From Incurvaria masculella (taxonomy: Eukaryota > Arthropoda > Insecta > Lepidoptera > Incurvariidae), in assembly GCA_946894095.1 (NCBI GenBank), contig OX335662.1:11116001-11180000 (forward strand): 64,000 nucleotides of DNA, written 5' to 3'. The position numbers and the translations under genes were made by a program. Below, piece by piece: positions 45,801 to 57,800 of the stretch (position 1 is the stretch's first letter; each line of letters begins with the position of its first letter). The notes under the pieces were generated by a model. That model did not search any database. It was not told the DNA's origin and was given only the letters and a program-made list of their open reading frames with translations.

Positions 45801-48800
45801 TTGTTCCAGTCTTCCACAACACAGTTTGACAAAGGGAATACATAGCTTTTAGGTTAGGTACGTCTACGATATTAAAGAAATCAGGCAGAATCCAAGCGTT
45901 GCCATAAAGACAAAATACGCGAGCGATACCTTTAGTCATTCCCACTCTACGTGTAAAATGTATGTCAATATTTAATGAACATATTTTTCTCCTTCAGACG
46001 CCACACACTCGTTACATAATCATTGATAATAACTATGACACCGATGAAAACAAGGATAAGTTGCAATTCAGGTTAACTCTACACCGAGATAACACCAAAA
46101 AACGGTCGAATTTACTTAGGCTTCCGGTGAGACACAACCTGTTCAAACAGTCGTCCTCCCCTCCCCCCCCCCCCCCCCCCCTTCGTTACTCGATTACCGC
46201 ACTAGCACCGACCTGGAGACGGAGAGCAGCGGCCAGTTGGTCTGCGCGTGCGTCACGGGCAGCGGCGGCCGCAGCAGCGCCGCGTCGGCGCGCGCCTCCG
46301 GCACCGCAGCGCCCGCCGCCTCCAGCTGCGCGCGCAGCTTCTCCGCCTCCTCGCTCTGCTTGTGCGTGACGGCCGTCAAGTACGCGAGGTGTGTCTGCCG
46401 AGAGGGAATTTCTTAATGTATTGGTGAATTTTATAATTGGTGAATTAAGTGTGTGTCTATATTTCCTCAAAGATATTGATGTATTGGAAAAAGTTCATGA
46501 GATGGGCTACTAAAATGCCATCTGCGCTCAAGAACAAGACTTATGAAATTCGAGTGTGGGCACTAGGGTGGAGCACTTTGCAAGAGCGAAGGGGGAGAGG
46601 AGATCTCAGTACTACTAAAGAGAGGTTATTGTGCCTAACAGGGGTAACTATGTGAGCCATCACAGCTCGGCCCAGAATTCCAGCGGGTTCTTAATGATCC
46701 CTCAAGCTTCTGGTGCTCCCACTCCTGCACTCCAACAGTACGCGGGTGGTTGTCTCTGTTACCTCCTTGCAGCCACAGCATGGAGGGCTATCTGTTATCC
46801 TCAAATTATGGAGGTGTTTATTGAGTGGGCAGTGTCCAGACATTGTTCCCACTATTGTACTTAGGTCAGTCCTTTTCAGATGTTTGCGTGAGGCGCTTAC
46901 TGAGGGAGGGGATGACCTCTCTGGCCGGCACACAGTCTACCAGCCGTTTCCATCTCTCTAGTTGGGGGAAGCGGGATAAAGCTTAGTTTTGAAATGGATA
47001 AAACCGCACCTGCCTTAGGTGACAAGTCGGACTACGGGCTCAGAATGCAGCGCCTCTAGTAGGGGGAACAGGGATAAAGCTAAGTTTTGAAATGGATAAA
47101 ACCGCACCTGCCTTAGGTGACAAGTCGGACTACGGGCTCAGAATGCAGCGCCTCTAGTAGGGGGAACAGGGATAAAGCTAAGTTTTGAAGTGGACTGAAT
47201 CGCACCTGCCTTAGGTGACAAGTCGGACTACGGGCTCAGAATGCAGCGCCTCTAGTAGGGGGAACAGGGATAAAGCTAAGTTTTGAAGTGGACTGAATCG
47301 CACCTGCCTTAGGTGACAAGTCGGACTACGGGCTCAGAATGCAGCGCCTCTAGTAGGGGGAACAGGGATAAAGCTAAGTTTTGAAATGGATAAAACCGCA
47401 CCTGCCTTAGGTGACAAGTCGGACTACGGGCTCAGAATGCAGCGCCTCTAGTAGGGGGAACAGGGATAAAGCTAAGTTTTGAAATGGATAAAACCGCACC
47501 TGCCTTAGGTGACAAGTCGGACTACGGGCTCAGAATGCAGCGCCTCTAGTAGGGGGAACAGGGATAAAGCTAAGTTTTGAAATGGATAGAACCGCACCTG
47601 CCTTAGGTGACAAGTCGGACTACGGGCTCAGAATGCTGCGCCTCTAGTAGGGGGAACAGGGATAAAGCTAAGTTTTGAAATGGATAAAACCGCACCTGCC
47701 TTAGGTGACAAGTCGGACTACGGGCTCAGAATGCAGCGCCTCTAGTAGGGGGAACAGGGATAAAGCTAAGTTTTGAAGTGGACTGAATCGCACCTGCCTT
47801 AGGTGACAAGTCGGACTACGGGCTCAGAATGCAGCGTCTCTAGTAGGGGGAAGAGGGATAAAGCTAAGTTTTGAAATGGATAGAACCGCACCTGCCTTAG
47901 GTGACAAGTCGGACTACGGGCTCAGAATGCAGCGCCTCTAGTAGGGGGAACAGGGATAAAGCTAAGTTTTGAAATGGATAGAACCGCACCTGCCTTAGGT
48001 GACAAGTCGGACTACGGGCTCAGAATGCAGCGCCTCTAGTAGGGGGAACAGGGATAAAGCTAAGTTTTGAAATGGATAAAACCGCACCTGCCTTAGGTGA
48101 CAAGTCGGACTACGGGCTCAGAATGCAGCGTCTCTAGTAGGGGGAAGAGGGATAAAGCTAAGTTTTGAAATGGATAGAACCGCACCTGCCTTAGGTGACA
48201 AGTCGGACTACGGGCTCAGAATGCAGCGCCTCTAGTAGGGGGAACAGGGATAAAGCTAAGTTTTGAAGTGGACTGAATCGCACCTGCCTTAGGTGACAAG
48301 TCGGACTACGGGCTCAGAATGCAGCGCCTCTAGTAGGGGGAACAGGGATAAAGCTAAGTTTTGAAATGGATAAAACCGCACCTGCCTTAGGTGACAAGTC
48401 GGACTACGGGCTCAGAATGCAGCGCCTCTAGTAGGGGGAACAGGGATAAAGCTAAGTTTTGAAGTGGACTGAATCGCACCTGCCTTAGGTGACAAGTCGG
48501 ACTACGGGCTCAGAATGCAGCGTCTCTAGTAGGGGGAAGAGGGATAAAGCTAAGTTTTGAAATGGATAAAACCGCACCTGCCTTAGGTGACAAGTCGGAC
48601 TACGGGCTCAGAATGCAGCGCCTCTAGTAGGGGGAACAGGGATAAAGCTAAGTTTTGAAGTGGACTGAATCGCACCTGCCTTAGGTGACAAGTCGGACTA
48701 CGGGCTCAGAATGCAGCGTCTCTAGTAGGGGGAAGAGGGATAAAGCTAAGTTTTGAAATGGATAGAACCGCACCTGCCTTAGGTGACAAGTCGGACTACG

Positions 48801-51800
48801 GGCTCAGAATGCAGCGCCTCTAGTAGGGGGAACAGGGATAAAGCTAAGTTTTGAAATGGATAGAACCGCACCTGCCTTAGGTGACAAGTCGGACTACGGG
48901 CTCAGAATGCAGCGCCTCTAGTAGGGGGAACAGGGATAAAGCTAAGTTTTGAATTGGATAGAACCGCACCTGCCTTAGGTGACAAGTCGGACTACGGGCT
49001 CAGAATGCAGCGCCTCTAGTAGGGGGAACAGGGATAAAGCTAAGTTTTGAAGTGGACTGAATCGCACCTGCCTTAGGTGACAAGTCGGACTACGGACTCA
49101 GAATGCAGCGCCTCTAGTAGGGGGAACAGGAATAAAGCTAAGTTTTGAAATGGATAAAACCGCACCTGCCTTAGGTGACAAGTCGGACTACGGGCTCAGA
49201 ATGCAGCGCCTCTAGTAGGGGGAACAGGGATAAAGCTAAGTTTTGAAGTGGACTGAATCGCACCTGCCTTAGGTGACAAGTCGGACTACGGGCTCAGAAT
49301 GCAGCGTCTCTAGTAGGGGGAAGAGGGATAAAGCTAAGTTTTGAAATGGATAAAACCGCACCTGCCTTAGGTGACAAGTCGGACTACGGGCTCAGAATGC
49401 AGCGCCTCTAGTAGGGGGAACAGGGATAAAGCTAAGTTTTGAAATGGATAGAACCGCACCTGCCTTAGGTGACAAGTCGGACTACGGGCTCAGAATGCAG
49501 CGCCTCTAGTAGGGGGAACAGGGATAAAGCTAAGTTTTGAAGTGGACTGAATCGCACCTGCCTTAGGTGACAAGTCGGACTACGGGCTCAGAATGCAGCG
49601 CCTCTAGTAGGGGGAACAGGGATAAAGCTAAGTTTTGAAATGGATAAAACCGCACCTGCCTTAGGTGACAAGTCGGACTACGGGCTCAGAATGCAGCGCC
49701 TCTAGTAGGGGGAACAGGGATAAAGCTAAGTTTTGAAGTGGACTGAATCGCACCTGCCTTAGGTGACAAGTCGGACTACGGGCTCAGAATGCAGCGTCTC
49801 TAGTAGGGGGAAGAGGGATAAAGCTAAGTTTTGAAATGGATAAAACCGCACCTGCCTTAGGTGACAAGTCGGACTACGGGCTCAGAATGCAGCGTCTCTA
49901 GTAGGGGGAAGAGGGATAAAGCTAAGTTTTGAAATGGATAAAACCGCACCTGCCTTAGGTGACAAGTCGGACTACGGGCTCAGAATGCAGCGCCTCTAGT
50001 AGGGGGAAGAGGGATAAAGCTAAGTTTTGAAATGGATAAAACCGCACCTGCCTTAGGTGACAAGTCGGACTACGGGCTCAGAATGCAGCGTCTCTAGTAG
50101 GGGGAAGAGGGATAAAGCTAAGTTTTGAAATGGATAAAACCGCACCTGCCTTAGGTGACAAGTCGGACTACGGGCTCAGAATGCAGCGCCTCTAGTAGGG
50201 GGAACAGGGATAAAGCTAAGTTTTGAAATGGATAAAACCGCACCTGCCTTAGGTGACAAGTCGGACTACGGGCTCAGAATGCAGCGTCTCTAGTAGGGGG
50301 AACAGGGATAAAGCTAAGTTTTGAAATGGATAAAACCTCACCTGCCTTAGGTGACAAGTCGGACTACGGGCTCAGAATGCAGCGTCTCTAGTAGGGGGAA
50401 GAGGGATAAAGCTAAGTTTTGAAATGGATAAAACCGCACCTGCCTTAGGTGACAAGTCGGACTACGGGCTCAGAATGCAGCGTCTCTAGTAGGGGGAAGA
50501 GGGATAAAGCTAAGTTTTGAAATGGATAAAACCGCACCTGCCTTAGGTGACAAGTCGGACTACGGGCTCAGAATGCAGCGCCTCTAGTAGGGGGAACAGG
50601 GATAAAGCTAAGTTTTGAAATGGATAAAACCGCACCTGCCTTAGGTGACAAGTCGGACTACGGGCTCAGAATGCAGCGTCTCTAGTAGGGGGAAGAGGGA
50701 TAAAGCTAAGTTTTGAAGTGGACAGAACCGCACCTGCCCGCTGTTCTTGAGAAGCCGTATCCGCTCGTGCGCGTCGCCCAGCAGCACTGCGCCCTGGAAC
50801 TGCGACGAGACGTCCTTGCGGATCTCCGCTATCTTCATCATCTTGCGCAGCTTCTCCAGGTTGCCCGTGACGAGGTACAGGAACGAGAGCTTCTCGAAGT
50901 TCTTCGTGCGCTGGTAGCACATCTCCACGATCTGCGGTGACGTCACTCTCATGTCAAACAACGCGCCGAATGTCGACTTACTTATTCGCGGGCACGGCAC
51001 AAAATCTTTCTTACAAGAAAGCTTCTGTCATCTGTCAGCCTCAGTGGCCCAGTGGCGCGACACTTCGGCGATCGCTCTCCGAAGTTAAGCAATGCTGGGT
51101 CCGGTCTGGTCTTGGATGGGTGACCATTCGACCGTTGAGAGAGGCTGGCCGTGGTTCGGATGCCACGTTAAGCTGTAGGTCCCCTTCCTTACTTACTAGG
51201 TGGTAGGGTTTATCCCTTGGATGAGCGATGGTCGAAGCGGCAATGAAAATTGTCCGTGTTTTCCATCCAGTTCAATGTAGCCGTGCAATACAATATAAGG
51301 AAGGTCCTGGCATGGCACCTAGTTCCCATGTGGTGTGTTGGGCTAATACCATGACAGAACTTGTGGTATTAGCCATCCATGTCGTCACATAAAACAAAAT
51401 ATATTTTTTTAAATTTTATATGAAACAATTTTGGTCTCCGTCAGTTGACTCTGTGTGTCTTTGGGTTATATTTTTATGGCTGCAATACTTAATAAAATAA
51501 CCGAACCTTTGCTGCCACAGTAAATATTATGACAAAAACAAAATTTTGATAGCTGTGAACTTAAAGATAAATATCGTATCGCAGCATTCCTACCTGATGG
51601 TTGCCGTTCTGCAGCGCCGCCCTCGCGAGCTTATCCCACGCCTGCGGCTCGTCGAGACTCTTGGCCGCCTCCAGCGCCACCTCGATGTTGCCGCACTGCA
51701 GCGCCAGCGAGAGCCGCGTGCGGGCGTCCTTCACGAAGTGCAGCGCCACCTCGGGGTAGCCTGCGCAGACATTGTCTTCTGTTGATTCTAAATATTGGTA

Positions 51801-54800
51801 TGGTTCCACCTAGCAGTCATATGTACTATTACTATAAAAAGTTGTGCTGTGTGGGATTCGAACATAATCGAGAAATCTGTCAGCTGACGAAATGGTCTGG
51901 ATCCCTTAACGGTAGAACAGTGGATATTTATTTATGCAAAATTCTTTATTATTTATTTTATATATGGAATACACAATTTGCATGTTCAAATCCTGCTTTA
52001 GATGAATATCCAGACAAAAACATTTTCTTGAAAATCAGATTACAATGCTTCAATGTAGATTAAAAAACATCAAATAAACAAAAATATACCTTTCTCTTGC
52101 AAGTAAGCAATGATGCTCTGTCCAACGAGCTTGGCAGTCCGCACCATGTGCAGCACCGTGTCATATCGGCGGGTCACCAGAGCCAGTTTGAACCTGAACA
52201 TAATTGAATTTTGTTCAGGCAGGTGTCACTGAAGGTCTATTACGGTGTAACTGAAGGTCTACTACTACTTAACACAGTTATTGGAGAATTCAATCTTAAT
52301 TATATTGTGCAGAGGAACTAACGCTTCCAGCGGCATTGGTTCAAGAAAAGGTATCAACAGTAATGCATCTGAATTCGGACGCCAGATAGAGGATAAAGCC
52401 ACGCTGGCCTCAAACTGGGAATCTTCAATAGGGTGCGTACGTATTTCATGGCGGATCAAAAATTACTCTCCTACAACCACAGATTAAGTCTTGCGGATAA
52501 GGTGCGTAATGAGGCAATCCGCCGACATACCAAAGTAGTCGATATTAGACACGGGGTGGCTAGGCCCAAATGGTAGTGGGCTGGTCCGTTAGCCAAAGAG
52601 ACGATGCACGTTAAAGAAACCATGTCCACGCTGGCGGCCGTGGACCGGAAAACAGAGTGTGAGAAGACCACCCCCCAGGTGGGACAATGACATCAAGTGC
52701 GTCGACACAAAGCAGTGGTTCCGGTAGCCGAGGGCCGGGAGGACTGGAGGAAAATTGGCAAGCGGAGGCGTAAGTGCAGCAGTGGACGCAAACACGGTGG
52801 CTGACTGACTGAAGTGATAATGTTAAGTAGGACTCACCTGTACTCGGTGGGGTCGATGTTGAGCACGCGCGGACGGCACTCGCGGTCGAGGCACACGACG
52901 CGTGCGCCGGTCTCCGACGCGATCACCTTCACCGCGTACACCGGCACGTCCAGGGTGCGGATGATGCCGTGGTCACTGCAACCGAATTGCACTTCGTTAT
53001 GCAACCAAATCAGTCATAATTGACTGAATGTAGCAAAGGTCCCACCATGGATTAATAATTACTTACTGGCGTAAGTAGATGGACCACCGTCATAGTGACG
53101 GAAGATTCATACAATATGTGTTAAGCAAGCAGGCCCTCTATTGCAATAAACGTATAACTAAGATGGTAACTTCTATTCAATCTATCACAGCAACAAGTGT
53201 GTTTGCACCAAGAGATGGCGCAGCTATCAAGCTAACTGCTTTCAATCTATTAAAAAGTCATTTGATTTTATGGGTTGACAAAAAATGTGTGCATCGATTC
53301 AAATTGTATATTGTCTATCTATGAAACAAAATTGTATTATTAATCTATGAATAAATCATATGTTTTCACAGCGCATTTGTACAGGTTATTTCGCTAGTTC
53401 TAGGTACGAAAGTTGCGCCATCGTATTTCTAGAGCCGTAAACATGTATCCATGCAGTTGGGCCATCTATTGATGTTTCCTTCGGCATTGATCTATTGTTG
53501 AAACATCTAGGCCTTCATTAATCTATGGTCCTACTCACCCGTCGCGGCAGCAGTACTTGATGTGGTTGTGCGTGGTGTACACGAAGACGGGCTGCGGGCC
53601 AGAGTCGTCGAACGCGCCCGACTTGACGCGCCCGCCCTCCTGCACGCAGCACGTCTGCTCGAGGCGGCGCGTGCACAGCGTCACCGTGTGCTTGCCGAGC
53701 AGCGCCACCGCGGACATGTCGCCGTTCCAGATGGCGTAGCGGCACTTGCTCACTTTCACCTGAAACGAGCGTTTTGAGCAACTCGTAGTCTAGTGGCGCG
53801 GGAACTGGCCTAGCGTACCAGAGGTCTGTTCAATTCCTCGCCCCAATATGTGAATTCTCAATATGTGAGATTGAGATTTCATGTCCTCCTTTTGTAATCG
53901 CAAATGAAACTTTTAACATTTAATTCGGCAATACAAGAAGTATGTGGTTCCTTCGACTTTCATTTATGTTTTAGATAGAAGTAAAAATGGCCAAAGTGGT
54001 TCTCTGGCGCTACAGACATGCGCCACTTTCTTTCTCTTTCTGAGTTCGATAAGTGCATTTCGTCATGAATGCGAGCTGCTTCATCGTTCGGAATCCATGT
54101 AAAAATGTAGGTCCCCTCCCCCTACTAGGTGGTAGGGTTTAAGCCCGCACGGGTTGGTACCATCACATTGGTTGAAAAGATGGTCAAAGCGGCAATGAAA
54201 AATTGTCCATGTTTTCCATCCAGTTCAATGTAGTCATGCTCATAAAGGAAAGGTCTTGGCATGGCACCAAATTCGTACGGTAATGTGGTGTATTGGGCTA
54301 ATATCATGACGGTAGTTGTGTGGTATTAGCCATCCATGTCATGATGCATAAAAAAATGGGTTTCGTGGATTCTGTCATGTAAAAAGAATATAATTGGGCC
54401 GTGCATGTTGTAAGAGCCGACGAAGGGATTTGTCGTTGGTGATCGGATTCCACCTTAAGCCCCGATTGCACGACGAGACAGCTGAGTTAATAAATGTTCA
54501 AACACGTCACTTTTGGGGAACCGCATGGAGTTCCTTCCGTACTGTCCATACAAAGTGACGTGTTAAATCATATATTGACGTTGATTTTGAGTTTTTGTCT
54601 TTTCGTGCACTCGGCCCTAAGAGAGTCACTACCCTACCCATTCCCCATACTACAAGCGATAACTGTTCACATGATCTTAATGTTTTACTAGGTTTTTGAA
54701 ATTTTGGATTCTAAAATATATTAATTTGAGTTTCAGCAACAGCTACATTTGAAGCATCGTAATCAGATTTTGAAAATAATCTGAAAACGTTTTTGCTTGA

Positions 54801-57800
54801 TGCATCGCAGAAACTGGGGATTCTATACCGATGCAGGAGATTACCACTGGTGGAACAACTTCTTCTCTATAAATCACAGATTAGGCCTGTGATAACATAC
54901 TGTAGCTACACATTTTGGGGAGGTAGCTCCTAGTATCTGTTTGTGCCACAACTCAGAGCCACGTATGATTTTTTGGTTCGCTCAGTCTGTTCTCAGGTTT
55001 ATTTAGATTTTCACTGGTTATCGACATATTATTTATATTTACGGATAAACAGTGTTCAGCTTAGCGCAGCCGACGACAGTTGACATCTGACTGGACGAAG
55101 CGTCAGAGGTCGTCCAGGTCGCGTCGCGAAACCTGACGATGTGCTGGACAAACTAAATAACTAAGCTGAACACTGTTCATCCATAAATGTAAATAATAAC
55201 CTAGGTTTCAATAAATAGCGTACCTGAGCGATGGTTCTCTTCTGTTGCACGTCGAACAGCTGCACAGAGTCGGCTTCGCGCAGCAGCAGCATGCCGGTGC
55301 CCGCGTAGAAGATCTCCTCGCACGCCGGCAGCGACATCTTCTTGGACACCTCGTTCTTGAGGTTCTTTATGACGAGCTGCGGCCAAAAGTCATGTGAAAT
55401 TAAGTTATGCCTGGACCTAGCAACTTGAGGGGGGGGGGGGGCTAAAATAATCCGCAAATCTCAACAATTAGCATACATTTATAACATCACGCAGAGAGGT
55501 CTTTAGGTAGAGATGACAGAGAACCATATTCTGTATACTTTTGTGGATCTATATCAACCAACTGATCTTGTAGATTCTTCATTTAGAGGGAAATTTAGAA
55601 AACACATTCCTTCCAAATAAGGTGGTCAATATACAATATTGAATGCAATGAGTTTTATTACATTAGGGTACATCTTTTTTTAGTCAACTCATTTCAGTGA
55701 ATATCGTTCGTGTAGCGAGAGCAGCGGAGGCGGAACCCTAAAAATTAATTTACAGCTCGTGGTCGGGGGCTAGAGGACTTGCCATTCATGGACCATTTTC
55801 TTTCTCTTTCAGAATTGGATAAGTTCATTAATATTATGAACAATGGTTTAGAACCGATGTAAAACTGTGTAAAACACCCAGCAATAGGGGAGGATCTAGG
55901 AAGCACAAGCCTCCAACGAACCTATCTTCCTGGCTCCGCAAGAAGGAGATTGAGAATACTTTTGGCACAGGGTATGGAGTTTGAAGAAGCCCGTGTCCAG
56001 TGCAGAAACCCCCTACCAAAAAGGGATACCGAGCAAAGACCACAGAAAAGAGATCGCTCAGAAGAAATGTCCCCAAAAGATCAGCCGAGAAAGGCTCCAA
56101 GAACTGAAGGCGAAGATATTGTAAGTCCCACCTTCAAAGAGGCAGTAAACTGCATCAAAGTAGGGATTAAAAACTCGATCGCAATGAGCGATGAACAAAT
56201 AGATTTGGTTCAGGAAGCCCTCCTAAATACAGTGACGAAGGAGCCAAAAGATGGTAAAGGACCAAAATTCTTAGGATGCTCCTATAAAACCGGATGGATG
56301 ACACTTAACTGTGCCAACGAAAGCACACAGCAATGGCTATCCAGGGTTATTAGCAAACTAAATCCCTGGGAAGGTGCAGAACTATGCCTATTGAGCCAAG
56401 ACGAGTTGCCAAAGCCCAAAATTGGGATAGCCTGGTTTCCAGGCTCAAAACCTAGGGAAATTAAAGACCTGCTCAGTCAGATTCAGATTCAAAATGAAGG
56501 ACTGCTGACCGAGCACTGGAGGGTACTCAACAGGAAGGTTGAAGAGAAGGGACAAACAATCACCTTCTCCATCGACGAGAACTCCTGCGAAGCCCTAGAT
56601 AAAATAGACTACAGACCATACTATGGTCTAAACAAAATACTCATAAGAGTAAAAGGGGCTACGGGAAAGGCTGAAACAGCAACCCATGGACAGCAGACTA
56701 AACCTGTAGAGACAAGGCCGTCTGCAAAACAAGGTACCGGAGATGGCACTGCCACAACAAGCGCGTGGACCAGTTCAGCCCCCGGTCCATCTGGGTATCG
56801 TGAACGCGGCGGGAAAGGAGGACCCTACAAAAGATCCACCCAGACCTACACCCCAGAATCTACGGTACAAAGAGGTGGGCTAAGAGGTAGAGGACGAGGA
56901 GCGAGCAGAGAAGGAATAGAAAGACCGTCCCTCGCCTCACATTCCAGCCGCAAAGCCAGCCATAACACCCAATTCCAACAAAAGAAAAGGGAAAACTTTA
57001 ATAAGTAAGCAACAGACCCCAAACCCCCTTAACCTAACCTAACCTAACCTAATCTAACCTAACCTAACCTAATCTAACCTAACCTAATAACCCAACCAAA
57101 ACTAACCTATCACAACCTTAAAATGCTTAAAATACTTCAAGCTAACATTCATCATGCCAAGTCAGGCAGCGCTGTCATGTGCAAGACATTTATAGAAGAA
57201 AGCATCGACCTGGCACTGATACAAGAACCATGGATCGACAAGACCAAGGTACTAGGCTTGAACACAGCAGGTAAGCTATTGTACAATACCTCGGGAGTAA
57301 AGCCCAGGGCATGTATTATATTTAAAAAGAATGTAAAATTTATGCCAGTTCCAGGACTCTGCACGGACGACCTAGTGGCAGCCTACATCAATCTACCAGG
57401 CGAGGAAGGATCCAAGATCATTGTATGCTCGGCATATCTCCCTGGGGATGAACCAGATCCAACGGTCCAGCTCATCGCTCTAGTAGAGTATTGTCGCATC
57501 CATACGGCCAGTTGTTGATGGGATGTGATGCAAACGCCCACCATACAACCTGGGGCAGCACCGACATAAATAATAGAGGTGAGCTACTTTATGAATTTAT
57601 ACTTACCAACTGCCTCCAAGTTCTGAATAATGGAAGTCAACCGACATTTGTAACAAAAACAAGACAGGAGGTGCTGGACATTACAGTAAGCACGGGGCTA
57701 CTAGCAAGCCGTGTGTGCAACTGGAATGTATCGAAAGAAACGTCTATGTCAGACCATAGACACATTAGACTAGACATCGGGACTACCAAGCCCCGATGGT

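Noticed and set aside
46954..50736. CRISPR-like regular array
   Set aside because: Units are contiguous 98-bp copies without unique spacers, in an intron of an animal gene.
57029..57092. Chromosome end (telomere)
   Set aside because: Only about 64 bases, interstitial, with LINE coding sequence on both sides.
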